The translations under genes were made by a program, and so were the position numbers. A DNA stretch of 64,000 nucleotides, from contig OX377204.1 of assembly GCA_947396885.1 (NCBI GenBank), forward strand, positions 23,443,706 to 23,507,705, read 5' to 3'. Of this stretch, positions 10,776 to 21,129 are shown in pieces. The DNA is from Heligmosomoides polygyrus polygyrus. Taxonomy: Eukaryota; Nematoda; Chromadorea; Rhabditida; Heligmosomidae. Under the pieces are notes generated by a model. That model searched no databases, was not told the origin of the DNA, and saw only the letters and a program-made list of their open reading frames with translations. Position 1 is the first letter of the stretch. Each line of letters begins with the position of its first letter.

Positions 10776-13094
10776 TTTTATTATTATTATTTATTACACG
10801 AGCATGCTCATGTGGGCTACAACAACAATTTCCATAGAACAATTTGCCGAAAGCCAATTAGAAATACTGAATTGTGTGAGCGAAATTGTTAATAATGGAA
10901 AATGATAACAACGGTACACGAACACAAAACAACAGAGAAATAATAAAACAATAAACGGAAAACATCTAGGTATATAGTTAAGAACTCAAGTGATGGCTCA
11001 GAAATTTTCTAAAGGAAGAGAGATGCGTGGGAATGGCACCCTTTTTTTAAGCTTGTCATATAATGTGTTTGACCTGAGTGTGAAGAAATTGAGCCTACAA
11101 CTGAGCTTGGCTGTGCCAGGATCATATCTGACACATCCACTTCGAGTGTTCGCTGTCCTCAATGTCATTATATCTGACATTTTAATGCCAATGGTATGGT
11201 GGATGATTTTGTGAAAAAGTATCATGTCGTTCCTCTTCCTTCTGTATTCTAACGTCCTCAATCCGAAATTGTGATTCCTTTCTATACTACTGGGTATTTG
11301 ATCGTAGCAAAACCCTAGTTCTCGTATCATCAACTTCCTCGAAAAGCTGTTTTGAACCGCTTCTAATATTTGAATACTCTTTTTCTTGTAAGGACTAAAC
11401 ATAGGCGTTCCATATTCTCGAATTGGTCTTACATAAACCTTGTAGGCACGAAGCAACACTCCAGCGTTGCTGGTTGACATGGCTCGAAGCATGTTATACA
11501 TTACTTGCGAGGCCTTATTAGCCACCACTTCACAGTGCCTGTCAAAAGAAAGGTCCTTAGTTACCAAAAATCCCAAGTCTACAACTTCGTCCACGGCCCT
11601 TAGTGCCGTACTACCAGCAGTGTACTGGAATTTGCTATTCCTCCTTCCCAAGTTAAGCACCCTGCACTTATCCTCACAAAGCGGTAAGTCCCATTCCAGA
11701 GACCACTTATAAACCTTATCAATGGCTTTTTGAAGTGCGCTAGCCTGTTTAGTACTATCCACTGATCCGTAGATTTTAAGATCGTCAGCAAACGCGCTAA
11801 ATTCAACATGGTCGTCAGAGAGCAGATTTAGCAAATCAAATGTGTAAATGTTAAAAAGGACAGGCGATTGAACACCGCCCTGGGGAACCCGCAACAGGTA
11901 AGTCTCGGCTCCGAAAAAGAATTCTTCACGCGGACTCTATATTGGCGATTAGTCAGAAAGGCTTTAATCCAAGAAATTATACGCGGATGTATCCCCGCTA
12001 GTGCCATCTTATAAAACAGTTTTTCATGCGATACCCTATCAAAAGCTTTACTAAAATCAAAGTATACAACGTCAACGCTTCCACCTTGGTCAATGGCCCT
12101 AGTCCAGTAGTCCAGTGACTGAATCATCGCCGTCACCGTTGACTTGCCCTTCTGAAAACCGTGCTGTTTGGGCGAAATAACGCGATGCCTATCAAGATGC
12201 TTAACAATGCTCTTCTTGACAGTCTTTTCGAACAGCCTGGCAAACAAGGATGTAATACTTATCGGCCTAAAGTTAGATGGGATATTGAATGGAGGTTTTT
12301 TTGGTATAGGTGTTACTATGGATTGAGTCCAACGAATTGGTACTTCAGCGTTCATGAAGGAAAGGTTGAAAATAAATTCCAAGGGGCCAGCTATCACATG
12401 CGCCACTCTTTTGATGAAGGACAACGGGATACCATCAGGGGTAAGGCTTTCGGAGCGTGGCCATTTTAAAAGCAATGAAAGAGTTTCTTCTCTATGGAAC
12501 CAGACTGAGTCCTCCATAGCTGGAAACTTCGCTACCACTTGGTGGGTATTGATCCTGTCAGTGTGCGAAGTTTCAAAATTCCTTAGAAAAGTGCTGGCTA
12601 ACAACTCCGCTTTGTCTTTATCTCCATAAAGAGTCCTGCCGCACGGAGAACGTAAAGCACAATTGATCGATTGGTTTTGAGGCGGGAGTTCAGTAATTTA
12701 TAGAATTCATGAATCTTACCGGAATTAACAACACGCTTCTCCAAAGAAATATTGAGTCTTTTCAGCTTGACCTCAAATAACCGCGCAATTTTCCGGTAGT
12801 GCTCCCAATCCTCGGAGCGGGAGGTTCGTTTTGCTGCAAACCAAGCCTTATCCCTCTTTCTGAGAAGCCTTTCAAGGTAAGTAGGAAGTCGCGACTTGTT
12901 GCTGGCTAGCTTCTTCACAGGTACAAATAATTCTATACAGTGACGTAAAATAGTAATAAAGAGTTCATATTTTTCATTGACTGACCTAACACTATTAAAG
13001 GAACCGTACCAGTCAACATCCCAAAGATACTGCAATATAGTGTCATAGTTAGCAGAGGCGAAATCATTCTTGAGTACGGTCGTAGAGAAAGATC
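10776..13094 (-). mobile_element. CR1-type LINE nested in the mariner
   Basis: The LINE reads on the minus strand. Its 3' end is a (TAA)n-type tail at 10776-10794 next to a bulged hairpin CACGAGCATGCTCATGTG. Its 5' end is truncated at 13094, where the mariner frame resumes. Target duplication is at most a few bases (TGT). Because it sits inside a mariner coding frame, it inserted after that mariner. Confidence 0.88.
10998..13090 (-). pseudogene. CR1 polyprotein remnant: linker, reverse transcriptase, C-terminal domain
   Basis: Minus-strand blocks give the endonuclease-RT linker (about 13090-12598, with LFVPVKKLASNKSRLPTYL), the RT fingers and palm (12604-11828, with WTQSIVTPIPKKPP, NFRPISITSLFARLFEK, KQHGFQKGKST and VYFDFSKAFDRVSHEKL), then the catalytic and thumb part (11894-10998, with PQGGVQSPVLFNIYTFDL and the box FSAFADDLKIYG). 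At least two frameshifts separate the blocks. The FADD box and PQGGVQSP motif place it in the CR1 group. The upstream endonuclease is missing. Confidence 0.88.
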
Positions 13095-13209
13095 TGTAGA
13101 ATCAGAAGGTTTTTGTTTCGATTAATAAACTTGCCTACAACCCGAGATATTAACTGTTTAAATTTACAGTGGTTCAGTGCCATTTATCTCGTTACAACCA
13201 TATATCACC

Positions 13210-13679
13210 GTTAACCCCTCACGGAGCTGCTCCCTTTCCTGAACAAAGAGCGAGATTTATCAGAATGCCGTGATGCTTAACGCTCCCGAAGGGCTATAAA
13301 CTTCCCGCTGTCTCATACTCGTCTATTCATCCTATTCATTTTCGATTCTATTGTATGCTCTAGTCTCTAGCTCATCCGTTTCAACACACTCTTCGATTAC
13401 TTGTGCCACCTGTCGTCCCGCTGGTCGTCGAGCTGGCGCCATCAGCGTCTCCATTCGTCTCTGTCGCGTCCCAGAGTGCTCCAATGAATCCTCCTCGCTC
13501 GAGTGACATGAAGAGCGACACACCTTTCGTTCAGGGCTTGCATAAAGACGTACGACCAACGCGTTGATGGGCGTGCTGGAGTTCTCTTGACATCCCGCGG
13601 AATCCAGTCGGTGACGGCTCTCTACCAGCAGGTATATTTGAAGAGCGTTACGTGGCTGGCCCACCTAACTTTGGACGAC
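13210..13679. other. no gene recognised
   Basis: Between the mariner and the MITE at 13683. A minus frame at 13332-13664 is open for 110 codons without a recognised domain. Reading the plus strand from 13558 gives words such as GCGTTGATGGGCGTGCTGGA and CCGCGGAATCCAGTCGGTGA that resemble the reverse complement of the RTE-b 3' coding end near 23650, so part is probably an antisense RTE-b stub. Confidence 0.4.
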
Positions 13680-13682
13680 TTA

Positions 13683-14031
13683 AGGCCCCCGCAGACTTCT
13701 GCGGCGTTGCCGCTGGCTTATCCTTCATCATAGCGCAGGGACGCAGAGCTCCCCGCCAACGGCGCGGCTGGAGCGGCACCGCCAAAAATGATTTGAATCA
13801 AACGAGACGGCGCCACTCCAGAGGCGCCGGCAGAGTCTGTCTGCGCTCTGCCCTTTCGCGGCGGGGATCCAGAGCGGAAGCGGGCGCGTCACCAGTTGGT
13901 CCCGACTAGAAAGACTACAGTACCTCGTCGTCGCCGCTGAGCGGCGCCGCTGGCCGGCCGGCAGCCGCCGTTGAGCGGCGTGACTCATCGATTTCGTCGT
14001 CCGCCGCTGGCCGCAGAAGTCTGCGGGGCCT
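13683..14031. mobile_element. Harbinger-like MITE with TTA target duplication
   Basis: Inverted ends AGGCCCCCGCAGACTTCTGC and GCAGAAGTCTGCGGGGCCT bracket 349 bp of GC-rich sequence with no transposase. TTA flanks both sides (13680-13682 and 14032-14034), the 3-bp duplication typical of PIF/Harbinger elements. Open frames across it are GC artefacts. MITEs in the 39.6-41.9 kb nest share the GGCC terminus and TTA/TAA flanks. Confidence 0.8.
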
Positions 14032-14034
14032 TTA

Positions 14035-14640
14035 GCTCATCCCCGATTTCAGAGACAAGGTCAAAAATTTGCAAATAACGAGAAAAAAACAAATCGGCAT
14101 TTTAATCCGGAAGACGCACCTTTTTTAGCAATCGACTTTTGCTCCGTGTAAAAATGCTTGCAAAAAAACGCGAAGTAATTTCGTAATAGGTGAAGCAATT
14201 TCGGCAGATCTAACTAGAGTTGGCTTTCTGCGTTCTGCAGATATAAGTGAAGTAATTCATCACATTCAGCTTTCAATGGTATTACATTCTACTGCTGCAA
14301 ACATAGAACTGGTGATCTGCATGACATGTCACTATCATTTCGCGGGCATCAAAACACGTATATAATCACCACGAATCATTCAGGAGTTTCAATCGGTTAA
14401 TAAAGTGTCCTCGACGTCCTCTCCAACAAAGGCTCCTGTAACCGAAGTGATTAGTAAATTGTTAAGAGTGAACTTTTAAAGCGTGGAAGATAATGACATA
14501 ATGCCTGAATCGCAGAACCAAAAAAACGATTCTTAAAGTCCAGGTGCTAGTCATCCTGTTCTTATCCTCCGTATTCAACGATGAAGATGGCATGGATATG
14601 CGCAAGAAACATACACGCTGTTGGATCTGTCGAACAGATT
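14035..14640. other. no gene recognised
   Basis: A/T-rich intergenic DNA. No coding frame, RNA gene or repeat boundary could be supported. Confidence 0.4.
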
Positions 14641-14647
14641 GGTCACA

Positions 14648-14955
14648 GGGCTCATGGTAGCGCAGTCGAAGGAGGTGTCGGCTGTCGCTTGAACTCCCAT
14701 TCAAGGTTCTTGGTTCGGATTTCCCGCCCAGGCCAACCAAGCCTTTCCTCCCTCCGGTGTTTGTGAATTGCTACCGGATTTGTCTGGCAGGGCTCAGGCA
14801 GTGACACGCCCATCGGCTGCCAACTGCAAGTCATGTATATCCAAGCACGGATTCAAATGTCTTCCTGGCACCTCCCAGAAGTAAAGTGCGTGACGCATTC
14901 GGTAAAGGTTGACGAACACCAGCTTCTGCCCTTTGTACCCTTTAATCGGTCACAA
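14648..14955 (+). mobile_element. diverged tRNA-derived SINE, family A
   Basis: Plus-strand copy with A box GGTAGCGCAGTCG near 14655 and B box GGTTCGGATTTCC near 14713, followed by the family body. Several substitutions and small insertions separate it from the 8098 copy, so it is an older insertion. Confidence 0.8.
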
Positions 14956-15062
14956 ACCGTACTTATGGTTAGTTCGAATTTCTTCCACGTGTCCCTAATA
15001 TTGAGCTATTAATTACTTCTCTTTCAGAACAAATTTTAAGAGCGAATAGTTACGACGTCCGT

Positions 15063-15287
15063 TTACTTCAAACAGGCAATTAGCGCGAAAACTATGCCAT
15101 TGACAAAAAGACGGCGCGAAATCTGGGTTACTTCTTGACGAGCCGCATCATCCAGTTTCTCAGTCTGCAGCAGTCGGCCCACAATGCTCTTTGCTGTAGT
15201 CGCCGTAGCATGTATCGAATCCATTATCGGTAAGAGTTCTTCCAGAACATAATGAACTGATTGCAATTTCTATTATGGATGCAATTC
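15063..15287 (-). CDS. candidate exon of an unrecognised gene
   Basis: On the minus strand a TAG-ended acceptor-like site (CCATAATAG) at about 15288 is followed by an open frame that includes EELLPIMDSIHATATTA, RLLQTEKLDDAARQEVTQI and a hydrophobic end, GIVFALIACLK, before its stop at 15063. A second open frame upstream (15160-15447) includes RIKTIERRKRVSIVVKVAG and a possible membrane helix. Composition looks protein-like, but I recognise no family and cannot confirm splicing. It may be a terminal exon or a gene fragment. Confidence 0.35.
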
Positions 15288-15651
15288 CTGCCACTTTTAC
15301 TACAATGCTGACTCGCTTCCTTCTTTCAATCGTTTTTATTCGAAAAGCAAGTATGCCTGCCTGTGTACTGAGCACATCTTTAAGATAGACTAGGTTCCAT
15401 TGTGAACGCTTTCCTTCCTGGGTTTTTGTTGAATGAAATTGCTTCATTCCAGTTTCTTCTACATACAGGGTGCGTAAAAAGTATTGACTTTTTGTTTCAG
15501 CTCCAGTTTTCTGTTTCTACTCCTCTAGGTTTTTATGTGTTATTTTTGTTGTCTGTATTGTGCTCAAAAAAAAACACTCACGAAAGAACTGAAGAAACCT
15601 GATCGCCACCGTTACGGTGGCCCTTTTTTTGTTTGTTACCCAGACAGCTGA

Positions 15652-15705
15652 ATATTTATTTATTTATTTATTTATTTATTTATACGTCAAATAGACGTGC
15701 ACAAA
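15652..15705 (-). repeat. (TTTA)n tail with hairpin
   Basis: A run of TTTA units is followed on the plus strand by the hairpin ACGTC-AAATA-GACGT and then GCAC. This repeats the arrangement at 5280, 10776 and 60885 with another stem sequence. It probably marks the 3' end of a minus-strand CR1-type LINE, with its untranslated region running to about 15930. Confidence 0.5.
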
Positions 15706-15949
15706 ACGCCAGAAAACAAGATTGAAACAAGCCATGCAATGAAGAAAAAAAAGCAACACTAAAACAACGAGAACGACAAATCACCCGGCAGTTGCAACCC
15801 TTTGGCAACCAATTTTGAACTAGGGGAGCAAGTGGCACAACTTGCAGCTGAGCCGGAAGAAAAGAGCATGCCCCTCTAAATGTGTGAATATGTCGTTTAA
15901 TCTTGTTCAGGTTCACACCAAGGCTATCTGTACTTGAATAATGAATACT

Positions 15950-16345
15950 TCCTTAATAAGGAAATTTGGCGCTGTTCGAAACGGTTGGTGAGGAAAGAGG
16001 TCAGCAACCCAAACGTCAGCCACGGCTCTGTCATAACAGATGATGATTACAATATGTTCAAGCACGATAACGTTTAAATCCAAAATTATCACTCTCTGCC
16101 CGATAACGGCAAACAGATAACGCGCGCAGGTGTGGACAGCTTCTCAGACGAGCACAGCATGAATCCGCTGGATTACTCTTTTTAGGCGATTTTGGAGAAT
16201 GAGGTCTGGGCTACTTTCTACAGAAGTGACCAGTCGCAGAAGGCTACCTTGTTCAAGGCACGGGAGGAAATCCAAGCGAGTACTAGCGGCGCGTGCTCAT
16301 GAATTTCTCCGTCGTTTTCGCTCCTGTATTCACAGTAAAGGAGCC
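15950..16345 (+). pseudogene. Tc1/mariner-superfamily transposase remnant
   Basis: A helix-turn-helix piece (KRLVRKEVSNPNVSHGSV, about 15980-16030) is followed almost at once by the C-terminal part: NPLDYSF, AILENEVWATFYRSD, KATLFKAREEIQASTSG, about 16155-16300. The central catalytic region is deleted and stops interrupt the frame (TAG after NPLDYSF). The NPLDYSF motif is the usual last catalytic motif of this superfamily. Confidence 0.7.
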
Positions 16346-16499
16346 GATGTCAATTACGACTTATTCTGTCGTGTTTGCAAGATCATTTTCCATATTTCTC
16401 AAATAAATATTTCAAAACTTACTGCGCAATACTATTTCCACAACCGCCATTTACTGCGTCAATACTTTTTACGCACCCTGTATACATATGGCTCTATGT

Positions 16500-16865
16500 T
16501 ATGTAGTGGTCCTTCCCTTTCTGCTGCTCTCCTAGAACTCGCCACTCTTCGTTTCTGCTTCAACAGTAGATTTTTCGTAATGACTGCAGCCACAACTCGG
16601 TTCCGTTCTCCTTGGTTCTCTTCACATCATTTTCCAGCCAGGAAACGTGCCAGGAACTGTTCTGTCGCTTCTCAGAGACCCAGGGCCCGGACTCGTCATG
16701 GATTAAACCCATGGGTGTGCGCGCATACAGGATTGAGATACCTACAATGAAGCATTCATATCTACCCATTATCTTGTCTCTACCCCTTATATATACCGCA
16801 TATACGTGTGGGTTTTCTTGTTGATGATTCCAGCCACCAGTGTAGATCTTAGAGTTGCGCTTAAG
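16500..16865. other. no gene recognised
   Basis: Small frames are open on both strands without recognisable domains. Nothing can be supported. Confidence 0.35.
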
Positions 16866-16869
16866 AATT

Positions 16870-17205
16870 ACTATCAAGCGAACGAACGAACGTATTTATT
16901 TGTTCATCATTTTTTTCGCATGGTCGAAGAGCGAATAAGCCCTATTTCGTTTGTTCCAATATTCGAATAGTCGAACAACTTGTTCGAATCAGGTTCTTAA
17001 AGATTTTTTCTTAAAGATTTGAAATTTATTCGATATTGGAATAAAATTATCCTATTTTCGAAAAAGGTTGAATTATTCGATTTTCAAACAATATTCGAAT
17101 AGGACCCCTTTGAGTGTTCAAATTCGAACGAATATTCGACAGTCTAGAAATATCGAACATTCGACTATTCCAATAATTATTCGAATATATTCGTTCGAGC
17201 AAAAC
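16870..17205. repeat. degenerate ATTCGAATATTCG repeat cluster
   Basis: Low-complexity DNA made of variants of ATTCGAA and TATTCGA, opening with GAACGAACGAACG. Similar clusters occur at 26940-27130, 36830-37045 and 54600-54860, partly as TCCGAAT variants. Open frames in them are meaningless. Confidence 0.7.
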
Positions 17206-17547
17206 TGTAGTAGATCTCTATCCGTTTGGGTAAGCGCTCTTCTGCTTCAACTAGTCCTTCTTTGTCTGTCTATTCAGACATCGATAGCAGTCGCCTGCAA
17301 TTTCATCGTCCAGCTTTAACAAGTTCTGGTTAGTTCAGTGTACTAAACGAGTACAATTTGTCGGTAGGTTGATGGACAACAGATAGCATATTCTGCGGTT
17401 GTCCTGTATTGAGGCATAAACTCCATGTAAGAAGCATATTTAAACCATATGGTATGAGATACGAGTCAGAGTGGTAGTTGCTGGGGCAAGGTTCGTGCAG
17501 TTGCCTTACAAGGAAAGGTTCTCAGCTCAAGGTGAGGTTTTGCGGTG

Positions 17548-19383
17548 AGGGACGTTCTGCCTGAAAGCGGCGCGGGCAAGGGCGCGGGACAGTGCCTGCG
17601 GAAACAATTAGCGTCGACTCGCGCAGTGACACCCGCCGCTTCGCACTCAGCCAGACAGCCCTCGCCGCAGAGGCGATGCTGACCCAGTCAACTACAGAAG
17701 CCTGTAGGTCGACCAGATTTGGTGTGGTTGCAATCAATGGAGGGATAGGAGGCTCAGGAAACTTGCACTGGCAGTCCAGAATGTGGTGCTGATCTGAACC
17801 CTACCATCTCCTGTATTAGAATTTCAAGCTCTGTCGAATGAGCAAGGAAAGAATCTTGTCTCAATAACCCTTACAACATTTTTTTCAGGCGCTGTTTAAC
17901 TTCCGTCAAATATCAGTTTTTATTTATATCAGAATTTACTACGAGTCATGCTTCCAGGCTACTAATGTGAACTCTACCATCTCCTGTACTAGAATTTCGA
18001 TCTCTATCGAATGAGCTAGAGATCCTGTCTAAACAACCCTTAAGGCGGCTTTTAGGCGTTGTTTATTTTCCTTAAATCTCAATTTTTATCTATATCAGAA
18101 TTAATTGCGAGGCATGCTCCCAGGCTGAAATTGTGCGAGAAATATAGGTAGATAGAATAGAGACCTTCTAAGAGCACCCCAAGTGCTCAACCTTTTTGAA
18201 AACGACATTATGATCCTTCAGTGCGTAGAGCATGTTCACAGTCTGAAATTGCCCAAAGAGTTCACTTTGATAGTCGGTGGACCTTGTAAGAACACCGACG
18301 CACTCCAGTTTTTTCAAAGCATTTCAAGAGTGTGTCCTAACTCGTTAATTGATGGAGGAGACATTAGCTATGCAGGTACGTTGCCTGTGGAACACGAGGT
18401 CAAAAAACTGCTGGAAGCCACAAACGACTGGACGAGGAATTTGAAGAATTGTGTGATGAAATTTATTCTCGGTGAACATAGATTTCATGAACCACCTATC
18501 CAGTCTTAGTCTCGACATGTATGGTGTGTGCATTATAAGGCTCCATAGAAAAATCAGTTACGAAATTAAAGAAATGTAATTTGAAACTAATGCTTTAAAC
18601 TTATGTTAAAAGATCCCTCGTCTATCTAGTTGGAATCCTCGTGCAATTTTAGCCTGGAAGCAAGCCTCGCATTTAATCCTGACATATGTGAATAAAAACC
18701 AATATTTAGCGAAAAATAAACAATGCCTGAAAAAAATCACTTTAAGGGTTGTTGAGGCAGGTTCTTTTCTGGATCATTCGATAGAGCTCGATATTCTAGT
18801 ACTGGAGATATTATGGTTTACATCAGTAGAATGGAAGCATGCCTCGCAATTCATCCTGGTATAAATAAAAACTGTTATTTAACGAAAATAAACAACGCCT
18901 AAAAAGTCGCTTTAAGGGTTATCTAGACAGGATATAATGCAGGAGATTGTAGAGTTCACATCAGTAGCCCGGAAGCATGCCTCGTAGTTAATTCTGATAT
19001 AAATAAAAACTGATATTTAACGGAAGTTAAACAGCGCCTGAAAAAAATGTTATAAGGGTTATTGAGACAAGATTCTTTCCTTGCTCATTCGACAGAGCTT
19101 GAAATTCTAATATAGGAGATGGTAGGGTTCAGATCAGCACCACATTCTGGACTGCCAGTGCAAGTTTCCTGAGCCTCCTATCCCTCTATCGATTGTAACC
19201 ACACCAAATCTGGTCGACCTACAGGCTCCTGTAGTTGGCTGGGTCAGCATCGCCTCTGCGGCGAGGGCTGTCTGGCTGAGTGCGACGCGACGGGTGTCAC
19301 TGCACGAGTCGACGCTAATTGTCTCCACAGGCACTGTCCCGCGCCTTTGCCCGCGCCGCTTTCAGGCAGAACGTCCCCCTCCC
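17548..19383. mobile_element. foldback element with about 600-bp inverted arms and an internal ORF
   Basis: The GC-rich outer part of each arm (GGACGTTCTGCCTGAAAGCG near 17550; complement near 19365) is followed inward by tandem units of about 165-180 bp with AAGGGTT, ATATCAG and GGCATGCTT words. The arms meet a 500-bp centre at about 18140-18640. Flanking AGGTTTTGCGGTG (17535-17547) and AGGTTTTGAGGTG (19384-19396) look like a 13-bp duplication with one mismatch, in the range of Mutator-like elements. No transposase is present. Confidence 0.75.
18183..18509 (+). CDS. 108-codon ORF in the loop of the foldback, unrecognised
   Basis: The only long frame in the centre of the 17548-19383 foldback runs from ATG 18183 to a stop at 18507-18509. 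It stays open upstream to a TAG at about 18148, where GAATAG could act as a splice acceptor, so it may be a captured terminal exon instead of a gene with its own start. The product has mixed composition with LKLPKEFTLIVGGPCKNTD and LEATNDWTRNLKNCVMKF; no domain was recognised. It is not transposase-like. Function unknown. Confidence 0.4.
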   Translation: MLNLFENDIMILQCVEHVHSLKLPKEFTLIVGGPCKNTDALQFFQSISRVCPNSLIDGGDISYAGTLPVEHEVKKLLEATNDWTRNLKNCVMKFILGEHRFHEPPIQS

Positions 19384-19559
19384 AGGTTTTGAGGTGCTAT
19401 TTTGACAGGATGTATGGGCCTGTGAGTGTAGTCCAGAGCCGCAGTTAGTTTTTGCTGAGCGCCTTCTTAAAGACCTGAAAAGGAGGTCTGAAAGTATGCG
19501 CGCAAATATCATCAACCCCTACGGCGCCCCACGAGTTATGCCTTAGCGGCGCATTTGGT

Positions 19560-19640
19560 AGGAGGGACGCCTCGTAGGTGCACGCCAGAGGGTTTTAAGT
19601 TCGAGTCCGCATACTGCCGAAATGTGCAGATAGGCATTGT
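19560..19640 (+). repeat. tRNA-like module in a foldback arm
   Basis: A-box-like TTGGTAGGAGGG near 19564 and B-box AGTTCGAGTCC near 19600 are at tRNA-like spacing. A diverged inverted copy lies at about 19768-19850 in the opposite arm (ACTCGAGCTTAAAGC, CCCTCCTACC). Transcripts of either arm could start from internal pol III boxes. Confidence 0.5.
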
Positions 19641-20349
19641 TGAAAAACTACCACATATGGAGGCGCTCATAGAGGGCCTTGGTTTGTTGTAAGCATTGAC
19701 GGCCTAAAATTGACTCCTGTGAGCATGGAAAAGCGTAATAACAACAAACTAATACTGCAAAACTTTCGGCAGTACGCGACTCGAGCTTAAAGCCCCTCCG
19801 GCACGCTCCTAGGAGGCGTCCCTCCTACCGACTGTGCTGCCGAGGCACACCTCGCGGAGTGTCGTAGTTGATGATAGTGGCGCGCACGCTCTCAGAGCTC
19901 CGTTTCAAGTCTTTAAAAGACCGTTCAGCAAAAACTAACTGTGGTTCTGGACTCCGCTCATAGAGCCTTACATCCTATCAAAAGAGCATCGCAAAAGCTC
20001 ACCTTGAGTTGGGAACCTTTCCTTGTTAGAACTGATATGAGGTGGTATCACGTTGTATATTTTATATATAGCTCTTCGACTTTATGCTTTTTATCCAATA
20101 TAATACAACGTTTTCAGCGTCCTCGTACGAGTTCCCAGTAAGACCGAAAACCTATGGAGCATCGATCGAGTACAGCTACGAATTCGACACTTCCAAGCAT
20201 AGCCGTCCAATCGTACATGTCAAATATGGGAAGTCTTCATAGATATCTGTAGACAGCACGGCCAGTGTATTTCTAGCTACGCCTAGAAAGTGAAAGTAAT
20301 AGAGCTTCTCCTGGACACGTCATAGAGCATTCGGATGAGATGATGGCTA

Positions 20350-20545
20350 TAACAAGCACCCAATACGCGACATTCAAGACTTCCATCCTTTCGGGGTCGG
20401 TGAATTGGTACCAGACGAGTCTGCGAAGGGCAAGCATTGGCTTGCCCAGAGGCCAACGCATTTCATTGTATAGGCCAAATACACATTCAAATCGTTTATA
20501 TGACATTCTGTAGAAGTAGAATGTGTGGCCCTCCTTTGCTTTCAA
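20350..20545 (+). mobile_element. SINE family A, body only
   Basis: Plus-strand copy recognisable from GGGGTCGGTGAATTGGTACC at about 20395 through the CATTCTGTAGAAGTAGAATG region near 20503. The tRNA-like head is diverged beyond recognition. Confidence 0.65.
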
Positions 20546-20631
20546 ACCTTGCAGCTTTATCCCACCCAAAACCAGCTTAGATGCCCTTCTGCAGTTATAG
20601 TGTGCATTTACCATCGAGTCTTTTGAAACCT

Positions 20632-20814
20632 GGGCCGGATTCATTAACGACTTACGGAGATTTGACAGAGAATCTACAGCGGAAAATCCTGATAAATGCC
20701 AACATTTCATCATATTGCTTGTTGATAAGTCGCGTTTTTTCGCGTTTTTTCAGGAGTTTCCTCCACTGTAATTTCTCTGTCAAATCTCTGTAAGACGTTG
20801 ATGAATCCGAATCC
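20632..20814. mobile_element. MITE M1, copy 1
   Basis: A palindromic element starting GGGCCGGATTCATTAACGAC and ending with the diverged complement GTTGATGAATCCGAATCC. The inner arms pair as GGAGATTTGACAGAGAA with TTCTCTGTCAAATCTCTG. It has no coding capacity. Related copies at 29966-30111 and 34796-34930 share the GGGGCCAGATTCA-type terminus. Confidence 0.75.
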
Positions 20815-20829
20815 GACGCATTATTCGCT

Positions 20830-21125
20830 CGCTGACACCAGACACTAACGCCAATTTCCTCAAGGACTGCCGCTGTTCCTCCAGAATCGGCGTCTGAGCT
20901 TTGCTACGAGTACCGCAGTTCTTGACATGCGTTCCCGCGAATGGGTTTTCCTCGCCGGGATTGCAGAACCTTCCTCAGACCCTCAGAAGCAATTTTCGCA
21001 CCGCGTCACTTCGCAGCGCACACTTCGACGCTACAATACACTTTATTTGACGAAACTCTGGGGTACTGTATTCAGCGAAGTGTGCCGTGTGGCGGGTGTG
21101 GCTAGGCGCGATCACCCGCGGTTGA
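20830..21125. other. no gene recognised
   Basis: A plus frame is open at 20927-21238 but has no recognised domain and runs into a repeat cluster. Nothing more can be supported. Confidence 0.3.
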
Positions 21126-21129
21126 GCAG

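Larger units (their letters stand above)
9785..13125 (+). pseudogene. mariner transposase, one nonsense codon and interrupted by a LINE
   Basis: From ATG 9785 the frame is open except for TAG at codon 46 (9920-9922), where related mariners have a sense codon. The helix-turn-helix half is followed by TREIAKALGVSHNTAARHLK, then the catalytic core: first aspartate in VTCDEKW, second in LLLHDNARTHVA, third in SPDLSPTDYRFF, with 34 residues between the last two (D,D34D, mariner class). After TGTGT at 10771-10775 the CR1 insertion begins; the last codons continue at 13095 with GTAGAATCAGAA and end at TAA 13123-13125. All three catalytic aspartates are intact, so this is a young dead copy of about 340 codons. 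Confidence 0.88.
9602..13200 (+). mobile_element. mariner element split by a nested CR1 LINE
   Basis: Left terminal repeat GGTTGTAACGAATTAAATGG near 9602 and its complement, CCATTTATCTCGTTACAACC, ending at about 13199 bracket one mariner. Without the LINE insertion at 10776-13094 its length would be about 1.28 kb, the usual mariner size. The transposase frame runs into the LINE and resumes beyond it to a stop. The TTAGGTTG terminus links it to the foldback at 4160 and the decayed copy at 6530. Confidence 0.88.
15467..16481 (+). mobile_element. internally deleted Tc1/mariner-superfamily element
   Basis: Inverted termini CAGGGTGCGTAAAAAGTATT at 15467 and AATACTTTTTACGCACCCTG ending at 16481 are each flanked by TA. 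The 1015-bp element keeps only pieces of a transposase. A TTTA run with a hairpin at 15655-15700 suggests a LINE 3' end inserted inside it. Confidence 0.82.
17508..20028. mobile_element. outer foldback element holding a second foldback
   Basis: The left end ACAAGGAAAGGTTCTCAGCT at 17508 is mirrored by GGGAACCTTTCCTTGT ending near 20025. After the inner insertion (17548-19383) the left arm continues at about 19387-19640 and the right arm covers about 19765-20028; shared inner sequence includes CAGTTAGTTTTTGCTGA. Removing the insert leaves a foldback of about 690 bp with arms near 300 bp. The same terminal family recurs at 24053 and 26925. Confidence 0.72.

Noticed and set aside
16199..16750. 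A 183-codon plus-strand ORF
   Set aside because: It begins inside a decayed transposase C-terminus, in a frame other than that of the transposase, and runs across the terminal repeat of the element.
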